A DNA stretch of 21,026 nt from Candidatus Omnitrophota bacterium (GTDB lineage: Bacteria > Omnitrophota > Gorgyraeia > Aquiviventales > Aquiviventaceae), in NCBI GenBank assembly GCA_016206675.1, contig JACQRD010000015.1, forward strand, positions 1 through 21,026. Reading direction: 5' to 3'. Positions 6,711-12,539 of the stretch are shown here, piece after piece. A model generated the notes under the pieces. That model ran no database searches, had not been told where the DNA came from, and saw only the letters and a list, made by a program, of their open reading frames with translations. Each line of letters begins with the position of its first letter. Position 1 is the stretch's first letter. Made by a program: the position numbers and the translations under genes.

Positions 6711-7663
6711 TTAAACTTGCGGAAGAAGTACGCCATCACCGGGATGGAGCCGACAAACAGCACGCTCAACAGATGATAGATCCAGCGGGGGCCCAGCTCC
6801 GGATGCTCGCCGAAATTCATCCCGAAGACGCCGGTGACGATCACCAACGGCAGGGCCAGCGTGGCGAGGGCCGTCATGGTCTTCATGATTTCGTTCAGCC
6901 GATTGGAGACGATGGTGGCGTAGGCTTCCAGCGACATCGTGGTGACCTCGCGGCCGGAATCGACGAGCTCGCTCATGCGCAGCAGGTGATCGTACATGTC
7001 GCGGAAATAGACCTTATTCGCCGGCTTGATGAAGGGCAGCTCGTCACGGTTGATGCGGCTGAGGATCTCCCGGTGGGGGGCGAGGGCCCGCCGCAGCAGC
7101 ACCAGCTCGCTGTAGACCGCCATCAGCTCCTGCAGCGTCTCGCGGGCGGAATCGGACATCAGCCGCGTGCCCAGCTCATCCACCCGAATTTCCAGCTCCT
7201 CGATGATGGGGAAATAGCTGTCGATGAGCGAGTCCGCGATGGAATAGAAGAGGAAATCCGCCCCCCGCTTGAAAATGGGCGACTTGCGCTCCACTTTCGC
7301 GCAGTCGTCGTCCACGCTCTTGATCCGCTCGCTGCGGATGGTGATCAGGAAGTTGCCGCCCAGACAGATGTCCAGCTCCGCCGTCTTGAGCTTGCCGTCC
7401 GTCCGTGCGAGCCCCTGCATGATGATGAAGAGGTAGCGCTCGAAATCCACCAGCTTGGGGCGGACATTCGGCATGATGCAGTCTTCAACGGTCAGCGGAT
7501 GCAGCTCGAAGACCTCAAGCAGCAGCTCGATTTCCTCATCTTGCGGGTCCTCGATATCGACCCACAGCAGGCTCTCCTTGCTGTTCAGCGCGCTGCGGAA
7601 GCGGTCCACGGAGAGGCCGCACTCGATCGCGCCGTCCGGATTGCACAGGTAGGAACGCAACAT
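6701..7663 (-). CDS. corA: CorA-family divalent cation (Mg2+/Co2+) channel
   Basis: This 320-residue protein has a long cytoplasmic N-terminal funnel (about 1-255) with alpha/beta and coiled segments. Two C-terminal transmembrane helices follow (about 262-283 and 295-315). The signature GMN of the pore lies at 281-283 within GVFGMNF, and the tail is basic (RKFKWL). This is the standard pentameric CorA layout and length. The start ATG (7661-7663) shares one base with the nadD TGA (TGATG), so translation is coupled. A much longer open frame runs upstream through nadD, but homology begins here. It is followed by an overlapping CNNM gene, suggesting a small Mg2+ module inside the nadD-rsfS neighbourhood. 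Ion selectivity cannot be read from sequence. Confidence 0.93.
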   Translation of the reverse strand: MLRSYLCNPDGAIECGLSVDRFRSALNSKESLLWVDIEDPQDEEIELLLEVFELHPLTVEDCIMPNVRPKLVDFERYLFIIMQGLARTDGKLKTAELDICLGGNFLITIRSERIKSVDDDCAKVERKSPIFKRGADFLFYSIADSLIDSYFPIIEELEIRVDELGTRLMSDSARETLQELMAVYSELVLLRRALAPHREILSRINRDELPFIKPANKVYFRDMYDHLLRMSELVDSGREVTTMSLEAYATIVSNRLNEIMKTMTALATLALPLVIVTGVFGMNFGEHPELGPRWIYHLLSVLFVGSIPVMAYFFRKFKWL

Positions 7664-8235
7664 CACCCCGCCTCCTTCCGATACAGTCCCCGCTCGCGGA
7701 TGAACCGCTCCACCGCCGGCGGCACCAGATACCGGATGGAGCGCCCGGCGGCGATGCGCTTGCGGATACCGGTTGAGCTGATCTCCATCTGCGGCATTTC
7801 CAGCCATTTGATGCCGGCGTGCCGCCCGGATTTCTTGCTTCCAGGGCGGCGCGCGGCCGCCACCGTGCACAAGCGCGTGATCTCGTTCCAGGCCGCCCAT
7901 TTGACCGCGAGCATGTCCTGGCCGATGATGAGGAAGAGCTTCGCCTGCGGCACCTGCTGGTGCAGCACCTTCACCGTCTCGATCGAATAGGACGGGCCGT
8001 GGCGCTGCAGCTCGATGTCCGAAGCCACAAATGCCGGCTGGTCGCGGATGGCCAGCTGCACCAGCTCGTAGCGCACCTCGGCGGGCAGCAACGACTTGGA
8101 TGTTTTGTGCGGCGGGATGTGCGCCGGGATGAAGGCGACCCGGTCGAGGACCAGCGCCTCCCGCGCGGTCTCGGCCAATAACAGATGGCCGTAGTGAATC
8201 GGATTGAAGCTCCCACCGAATATTCCTATGCGCAT
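7663..8235 (-). CDS. nadD: Nicotinate-nucleotide adenylyltransferase
   Basis: This 190-residue enzyme makes nicotinate adenine dinucleotide from nicotinate mononucleotide and ATP, the penultimate step of NAD synthesis. Family marks are GIFGGSFNPIHYGH at the N-terminus (nucleotidyltransferase HxGH at 14-17), the FIPAHIPPHK loop, IIGQDMLAVKWAAWNEI, and the C-terminal EISSTGIRKRIAAGRSIRYLVP. I chose the ATG at 8235 because homology starts there. An in-frame upstream Met at 8277 would add residues encoded by heptad repeat DNA. No good Shine-Dalgarno is visible. It lies downstream of proA across heptad element 3 and overlaps corA by one base. Confidence 0.95.
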   Translation of the reverse strand: MRIGIFGGSFNPIHYGHLLLAETAREALVLDRVAFIPAHIPPHKTSKSLLPAEVRYELVQLAIRDQPAFVASDIELQRHGPSYSIETVKVLHQQVPQAKLFLIIGQDMLAVKWAAWNEITRLCTVAAARRPGSKKSGRHAGIKWLEMPQMEISSTGIRKRIAAGRSIRYLVPPAVERFIRERGLYRKEAG

Positions 8236-8258
8236 CAGTAGAACCGCTTGTTCGCTCC

Positions 8259-8331
8259 AGCAGACAGCAGACAGCAAACAGCAAACAGTTTTCGGCCTTG
8301 ACTGTGTGCTGTGTGCTGTGTGCTGTGTGCT
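8259..8331. repeat. Heptad hairpin element 3 (AGCANAC family), between proA and nadD
   Basis: The left arm (8259-8289) holds AGCAGAC twice and AGCAAAC twice, then AGT. The right arm (8301-8331) is ACT plus four GTGTGCT units. The 11-base loop (8290-8300) is unrelated to the loops of elements 1 and 2. Paired arms are complementary except at the variable base, which is mismatched in all four heptads. The right edge is 9 bases after the proA stop. Confidence 0.9.
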
Positions 8332-8340
8332 ACCATGCGA

Positions 8341-9612
8341 TTACTCTCGCACTTGCCCAGTGCCATAGACCACATACTTATAGGTTGTCAGCTCTTCGAG
8401 CGCCATCGGGCCGCGGGCGTGGAGCCGGTCGGTGCTAATACCGATTTCCGCGCCCAGGCCGAACTGGTAGCCGTCGGTGAAGCGCGTAGAGGCGTTGACG
8501 TACACCGCCGCCGAATCCACCGCGCGCACGAAGCGCTCGGCATGGGTTGGATCCGCCGTGACGATGGCATCGGAGTGCGAAGAGCCATAGCGCCGGATAT
8601 GCTCCACGGCCGCCTCCAGCGAATCCACGACCTTCACCGAGAGAATCAGATCGAGGTACTCCGTGCTCCAATCCTCCTCGGTAGCCGGTGCGAGGCCAGG
8701 CACGATGCGCTGCGAAGCCTCATCCGCCCGGATTTCCACCTTGGCCTGCCGCAGGCGCTGGAGCATCTGCGGCAGAAACCGCTGGGCCACGCCGCGATGC
8801 ACCAGCAGCGTTTCCATCGCGTTGCACGTGGCCGGCCGCTGGCACTTGGCGTTGAAGGCGATGGTCTGCGCCATCGCCAAATCGGCCGCGTCGTCCACGT
8901 ACACGTGGCAGACGCCCTTGGCATGCTTGATCACCGGGATGCGCGAGGTGTCGACGATTTTTTGGATGAGGGCTTCCCCGCCGCGCGGAATGATGACGTC
9001 GATCCACTGGTCGAGCTGCAGCATTGCGTCCACCCCGGCGCGGTCGGCCGTCGGAATGAGGCTGACACAGGCCTGCGGCAGGCGGGCCTCGCGCAGTGCG
9101 GCCTTCAGCGCAGCGCCAATCGCCTGGTTGGAGCCAAACGACTCCGCCCCGCCCCGCAGGAGCACCGCGTTGCCGCTTTTGACGCACAGCGAGGCGCACT
9201 CGCTGGTCACGTTCGGCCGCGATTCGTAGATGATCCCGATGACCCCCAGCGGCACGCGCACCTTCCGGATCTCCAGGCCGTTGGGCCGCCGCCAGGACGC
9301 GATGACCTCGCCCACCGGATCCGGCAGATCGATGACCGACTCAATCGACCGCACCATCTCCTGCAGCCGCCGCTCATCGAGGACCAGCCGGTCGATCAGC
9401 GCGGAGGAGAGCCCGGCCGCCCTGGCCTTGCGCACATCCTCCACATTGGCCGCCAGGATCGCCGCCGCCTGCTGTGTGAGCCGCGACGCCATGCCGCTCA
9501 GCGCGGCGTTCTTCTGCGGAGTGGCCGCCGCCGCCAGCTCAGCGGCAGCCGCTTTCGCCTCGCGGGCCACGCGCAGCATATCGTCCTGCAGCGAAGCGAG
9601 TGACGTCACCAT
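8341..9612 (-). CDS. proA: Gamma-glutamyl phosphate reductase
   Basis: This 423-residue NADPH-dependent enzyme reduces gamma-glutamyl phosphate to glutamate semialdehyde, the second step of proline synthesis. Its length matches E. coli ProA (417). Marks include PLGVIGIIYESRPNV, GNAVLLRGG, the catalytic Cys263 in QRPATCNAMETLLVH, and the C-terminal TGYQFGLGAEIGIST-like block (here DGYQFGLGAEIGIST) with GPMALEELTTYKYVV. I place the start at the ATG at 9612, where homology begins. An in-frame Met at 9678 would add 22 residues of repetitive NLGF-type sequence encoded by heptad element 4. No clear Shine-Dalgarno precedes it. It follows proB, forming the usual proBA pair. Confidence 0.95.
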   Translation of the reverse strand: MVTSLASLQDDMLRVAREAKAAAAELAAAATPQKNAALSGMASRLTQQAAAILAANVEDVRKARAAGLSSALIDRLVLDERRLQEMVRSIESVIDLPDPVGEVIASWRRPNGLEIRKVRVPLGVIGIIYESRPNVTSECASLCVKSGNAVLLRGGAESFGSNQAIGAALKAALREARLPQACVSLIPTADRAGVDAMLQLDQWIDVIIPRGGEALIQKIVDTSRIPVIKHAKGVCHVYVDDAADLAMAQTIAFNAKCQRPATCNAMETLLVHRGVAQRFLPQMLQRLRQAKVEIRADEASQRIVPGLAPATEEDWSTEYLDLILSVKVVDSLEAAVEHIRRYGSSHSDAIVTADPTHAERFVRAVDSAAVYVNASTRFTDGYQFGLGAEIGISTDRLHARGPMALEELTTYKYVVYGTGQVRE

Positions 9613-9617
9613 TCGAA

Positions 9618-9746
9618 AGCACCAAATCCCAAATCCCAAATTCCAAATAAATCCCAAATTCCAAGCTCCAAATTCCAAACAGTTTGGAGCTTGGTGCTTG
9701 GTGCTTGGTGCTTATTTGGTGCTTGAGATTTGGTCATTGGTTATTC
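9618..9746. repeat. Heptad hairpin element 4 (CCAANNN/TTGG family), between proB and proA
   Basis: The left arm (9618-9680) is made of CCAAATT, CCCAAAT and CCAAGCT units; the right arm (9682-9746) is the inverted array of GCTTGGT and ATTTGGT units. They meet at CCAAAC-A-GTTTGG. Read outward from the apex, both arms stay in 7-base register and carry the same 4-base insertion (ATTT or GCTT) after the fourth heptad. The TTGG core pairs. The outer base of most units is A or G on one side and T on the other and does not pair. The element starts 13 bases after the proB stop. Confidence 0.88.
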
Positions 9747-9759
9747 GGCTTCGACCATC

Positions 9760-10593
9760 CTAGCATTTTTGCCGCGGAACGAACAGCGTGCCCACCGACC
9801 GGCCCGCCAGCAGCCCGCCCAGGACGTTGGGCCGCGCCCCGTTGGCGATCACCAGAGGAATTCCACTGTGGCCCACGATGCGCGCCGCCTCCAGCTTGGA
9901 GGCCATCCCGCCGCGGGTCCTCTGGCGCGAGGCGCCGGCGATGATCAGCCGCTGCGCCTGCCTGAGCGACTCCACGCGCTTGACCACGCGGCCCTCCCGC
10001 AGCAGGCCATCGACATCGGAGAGGATGACCAGCAACTGCGCCTCCACCGCCGCGCAGACAAGGGCGGCCAGGCGGTCATTGTCACCGAAGGTGATCTCCT
10101 CCACCGCCACCGTGTCGTTCTCGTTGACCACCGGCACAACCCGCCGGTGCAGCAGGGTCAGCAGCGTCTGCTTCGCGTTGCGCAACCGCTGCCGGCCGGC
10201 CAGGTCCTCCTGGGTCAGCAGGACTTGGGCCACCGTCACGTCGCTGCGGGCAAACGCCAGCGTGTAGACATGCATCAACTCGCTCTGCCCGATGGCCGCG
10301 CACGCCTGCAGCTGGGCCAGGGCCGCGGGCCGCTTTCTCAGCCCCAGTTTGGCCATGCCGCAGGCGATCGCGCCGGAGGAAACCAGGATGGGGTGGCACC
10401 CCTGCCGCACGCAGGCGGCGAGCTGATCCGCCAGCGCCTCGATGCGCTCGCGCAGCAGCCGGCCGCGCGCATCGGTTAGCACGCTGCTTCCGACCTTCAC
10501 GACCAACCGACGAATCGGGGTTCTGGGTTGTGGGTTCTGGGTTGTGGGCAGTTGCCCCGAACCCCCAACCTTCAACCCTGAACGGTTTGTCAT
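9760..10593 (-). CDS. proB: Glutamate 5-kinase (no PUA domain), repeat-encoded N-terminus
   Basis: ProB phosphorylates glutamate to gamma-glutamyl phosphate, the first step of proline synthesis, and is usually feedback-inhibited by proline. The amino-acid kinase domain begins at RRLVVKVGSSVLTD (about residue 28), with SSGAIACGM, NENDTVAVEEITFGDNDRLAALV, LSDVDGL and GGMASKLEAA. The protein ends after the kinase domain; the C-terminal PUA domain of E. coli ProB (367 residues) is absent, as in many lineages. The ATG overlaps the obgE stop as ATGA. Between that ATG and the kinase lie about 27 residues (GGSGQLPTTQNPQPRTP) encoded by heptad element 5. No ATG, GTG or TTG occurs at the expected family start; the first TTG or GTG lies inside the conserved LVVKVG strand. 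The repeat is therefore probably translated. Confidence 0.93.
   Translation of the reverse strand: MTNRSGLKVGGSGQLPTTQNPQPRTPIRRLVVKVGSSVLTDARGRLLRERIEALADQLAACVRQGCHPILVSSGAIACGMAKLGLRKRPAALAQLQACAAIGQSELMHVYTLAFARSDVTVAQVLLTQEDLAGRQRLRNAKQTLLTLLHRRVVPVVNENDTVAVEEITFGDNDRLAALVCAAVEAQLLVILSDVDGLLREGRVVKRVESLRQAQRLIIAGASRQRTRGGMASKLEAARIVGHSGIPLVIANGARPNVLGGLLAGRSVGTLFVPRQKC
10516..10585. repeat. Heptad hairpin element 5 (AACCNNN/GGTT family), inside the 5' end of proB
   Basis: The left arm carries GGTTCTG and GGTTGTG alternating twice. The right arm carries CCGAACC, CCCAACC, TTCAACC and CTGAACG. They meet at GGGC-AGTT-GCCC (10547-10557). The AACC/GGTT core pairs. In each heptad one base is A on the left-arm complement but C, C, T, T on the right arm, so it is never paired. 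The element lies 4 bases after the obgE stop and within the proB reading frame. Confidence 0.85.
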
Positions 10594-11609
10594 GGATGGA
10601 GCTCCTTCCAGACGGCCTCGAGCATCCGGGGAATGCCCTGTCCGGTCGCGCAGGAGATCGGCCAGATCTGCCCGCCGACGGCACCCTTCATCCGCTTCAC
10701 ATTGGCCGCCGCCTGCGGCAGATCCATCTTGTTCGCCACCACCACCTGCGGTTTCTCCACCAGCGCTTCATGATACGCCGCTAGCTCCCCGTTGACCTGC
10801 CGGTAGTCGGCCAGTGGATCGCGGCCGTCGACTCCGGCCATGTCGATCAAGTGCACCAGCACCCGCGTGCGCTCCACGTGCCGCAGAAACTCCACCCCCA
10901 GCCCCTTGCCCTGGTGCGCGCCCTCGATCAGGCCGGGAATGTCGCACGCCACGAACGACCCCCGCCGAGGAACCTGGACGACGCCCAGCACCGGATAGCG
11001 CGTCGTAAACGGATACGCCCCCACCTTGGGCCGGGCCGTGGAGAGGCGCGACAGCAGCGATGATTTGCCCGCATTGGGGCAGCCGATGACGCCCACATCC
11101 GCAATCAGCTTCAACTCCAACAGGAGGCGCCGCCCTTCGCCCGGCTCGCCGGGGGTGGCGTGCGCCTCGCCCGCCTTGCCGCCGCTGCGCCCGCCTCGCG
11201 GGCGAGTCAACTGCCGCTGCCTGGCGGCGACAGTGGCGTTGCCAAGACCGCCGCGGCCGCCGCGCACGATGAGTATCCGTTCGCGCGGATGCGCCAAATC
11301 CCGCAGGATCTGCCCGGTGACGGCGTCGTGAATCACGGTGCCCACCGGCACGCGGATAACGACCTCCTCGCCGCGGCGGCCGGTCTTGCCGTTGCCGCCA
11401 CCGTGGCCGCCGCGCCCGGCGGCAAACTCGTGGCGGAACTGAAAGTCCAGCAGCGTGGCGACATTGGGATCCGCCTGCAGTTGGACGTCGCCGCCGTTGC
11501 CGCCATCCGGATAGGGGTAGCGGATGTAGGGCGGCTGCGCAAACGCCTGGCAGCCGCGGCCGCCAGCGCCGGCCGTCACTGTGATTTCCACACGATCCAC
11601 GAACTGCAT
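10590..11609 (-). CDS. obgE: Obg-family ribosome-assembly GTPase
   Basis: This 339-residue protein has the glycine-rich Obg fold (about 1-158; GGNGGDVQLQADPNV, GRGGHGGGNGKTGRRGEE). The G domain follows with G1 GCPNAGKSS (176-184), G2 YPFTTRYPVLG, G3 DIPGLIEGA (223-231), G4 NKMD (293-296) and G5 reading SCA rather than the usual SAx. Obg proteins act in 50S assembly and the stringent response. There is no extra C-terminal domain. The ATG at 11609 is chosen by homology and by a GAGGT Shine-Dalgarno 9 bases upstream. Longer in-frame reading overlaps rpmA and is spurious. Switch I reads RYP where LVP is common. It sits in the rplU-rpmA-obgE order and overlaps proB by 4 bases. The leader holds alternative hairpins. 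Confidence 0.96.
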   Translation of the reverse strand: MQFVDRVEITVTAGAGGRGCQAFAQPPYIRYPYPDGGNGGDVQLQADPNVATLLDFQFRHEFAAGRGGHGGGNGKTGRRGEEVVIRVPVGTVIHDAVTGQILRDLAHPRERILIVRGGRGGLGNATVAARQRQLTRPRGGRSGGKAGEAHATPGEPGEGRRLLLELKLIADVGVIGCPNAGKSSLLSRLSTARPKVGAYPFTTRYPVLGVVQVPRRGSFVACDIPGLIEGAHQGKGLGVEFLRHVERTRVLVHLIDMAGVDGRDPLADYRQVNGELAAYHEALVEKPQVVVANKMDLPQAAANVKRMKGAVGGQIWPISCATGQGIPRMLEAVWKELHP

Positions 11610-11680
11610 AGTAAAAATACCTCGGCCGTTTTGATAGGCGCTCTGAGAAGCGAAACGGCGCTCTTGCGGAGCGCCGTGCG
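11610..11680 (-). promoter_or_regulatory. Structured rpmA-obgE intergenic leader with alternative hairpins
   Basis: On the minus strand, segment A (11669-11677, ACGGCGCTC) pairs with B (11655-11663, GAGCGCCGT) across a 5-base loop. A second GAGCGCC (11637-11643) could replace B. B's GCCGTTT (11653-11659) can instead pair with AAACGGC (11625-11631), which lies one base from the obgE Shine-Dalgarno (11619-11623). The layout allows a toggle that exposes or masks the ribosome site. It is not a clear terminator because only three T residues follow. Confidence 0.45.
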
Positions 11681-11722
11681 AGATCCTCTCAACGTGCGAC
11701 CCAACGCGCCGCGATGCCCGCC

Positions 11723-11977
11723 TCACGCCGGAGCCGGCTTCGGCTCGATGCTGACCACCCGCGCCTTGGGAAACCTGACGATGCCGTCGCGCTTGGCAAA
11801 GAGCGTCCAGTCGCCGCCGGTGCCCACGTACCAGCCGGCTTTGAAGACCGTGCCGCGCTGGCGGACGAGAATGGAGCCGGCCGTCACCCACTCGCCCTCG
11901 AAGCGCTTCACGCCCAGCCGCCTGCCGATGCTGTCGCGGCCGTTTTTTGTCGACCCTGCACCCGCTTTATGCGCCAT
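11723..11977 (-). CDS. rpmA: 50S ribosomal protein L27
   Basis: This 84-residue bacterial L27 begins MAHKAGAGSTKNGRDSIGRRLGVKRF and contains AGSILVRQRGT. The flexible N-terminus of L27 reaches the peptidyl-transferase centre. Its length matches the family. There is no Firmicute-type N-terminal leader requiring cleavage. The start ATG is 14 bases after the rplU stop, with GAGGAT upstream as a plausible ribosome site. The classic rplU-rpmA-obgE cluster supports the call. The protein ends in a short Pro/Ala tail. Confidence 0.97.
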   Translation of the reverse strand: MAHKAGAGSTKNGRDSIGRRLGVKRFEGEWVTAGSILVRQRGTVFKAGWYVGTGGDWTLFAKRDGIVRFPKARVVSIEPKPAPA

Positions 11978-11991
11978 CGAGGATCCTCACG

Positions 11992-12465
11992 TCACGCGTT
12001 CGTTGCATCCTTTGATGTCCGGGGCCGTGTGACCGGCCGCTTCGCCAACGATCTCACCTGAGGTTTCAACGCGCTGGTTCTTGGCGCGCGGCCTAGCGAC
12101 GCTGCGGGGGCCGGCCGCTTGGCGGTGACCGCGGTCTGCCCTATGGTCGCCCCGCCGAACGCAATCGTTTTCACCACCAGACGGGTCAGCGGCTGGCGAT
12201 GGCCTCTGGTCTTGCGCCAGTTTTCCCGCCGGCGGAAATGGTAGGAGATCTCCTTCGGCCCCAAACGATGGTCGAGCACTTCGCAGACGACCTTGGCCCC
12301 CTCAAGATACGGGCGGCCGATCCGTGCGTGCGTGCCGTCGTGGGCCAACAGCACGCGATCCACGACATGCTCCTGGCCGGCGGCGGCGGCGATCCGATTG
12401 ATGGTGACCCGGGTGCCGGGCTCCACCTTCCACTGCCGGCCCCCGACTTCAACAACGGCGTACAT
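11992..12465 (-). CDS. rplU: 50S ribosomal protein L21 with C-terminal extension
   Basis: Residues 1-103 are a canonical L21 (MYAVVEVGGRQWKVEPG, then YHFRRRENWRKTRGHRQPLTRLVVKTI). The usual length is about 103; here 157 residues are encoded. The extra ~54 residues are basic and rich in Ala, Pro, Arg, Thr and Ser, with no recognisable domain. They are probably a disordered, rRNA-binding tail. The ATG at 12465 is set by homology and an AGAGG ribosome site about 6-10 bases upstream. A longer in-frame reading into the upstream gene is spurious. A near-consensus promoter lies about 45 bases upstream, so this gene heads the ribosomal part of the operon. Confidence 0.95.
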   Translation of the reverse strand: MYAVVEVGGRQWKVEPGTRVTINRIAAAAGQEHVVDRVLLAHDGTHARIGRPYLEGAKVVCEVLDHRLGPKEISYHFRRRENWRKTRGHRQPLTRLVVKTIAFGGATIGQTAVTAKRPAPAASLGRAPRTSALKPQVRSLAKRPVTRPRTSKDATNA

Positions 12466-12510
12466 GCTCGACCTCTTCTCTGGAACATCCGCGTAAGGAA
12501 AACTTTGGTG

Positions 12511-12539
12511 AGTATAACGAAAAAACAGCCCGCCGTCAA
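12511..12539 (-). promoter_or_regulatory. Strong sigma70-like promoter for rplU-rpmA-obgE
   Basis: On the minus strand TTGACG (12534-12539) and TATACT (12511-12516) are separated by exactly 17 bases, and the spacer carries a run of six T. Predicted start is near 12504, giving a leader of about 40 bases. The -35 box overlaps the TGA stop of the upstream glycosyltransferase (12536-12538), so the promoter is embedded in the end of that gene. Confidence 0.8.

Noticed and set aside
8236..8284. Longer nadD and corA starts running through heptad element 3
   Set aside because: Homology for both begins at the downstream ATGs (8235 and 7663); the extra residues are repeat-encoded or out of frame with nadD.
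8311..9603. A 430-residue open frame on the plus strand opposite proA, and similar long plus-strand frames opposite mfd, corA, obgE and rng
   Set aside because: They are antisense shadows of conserved genes in GC-rich DNA, rich in Arg, His and Ala, with no recognisable domain or ribosome site.
9618..9746. Intrinsic transcription terminator after proB
   Set aside because: The stem is long and periodically mismatched and no T-run follows on the minus strand; proA and nadD continue in the same direction.
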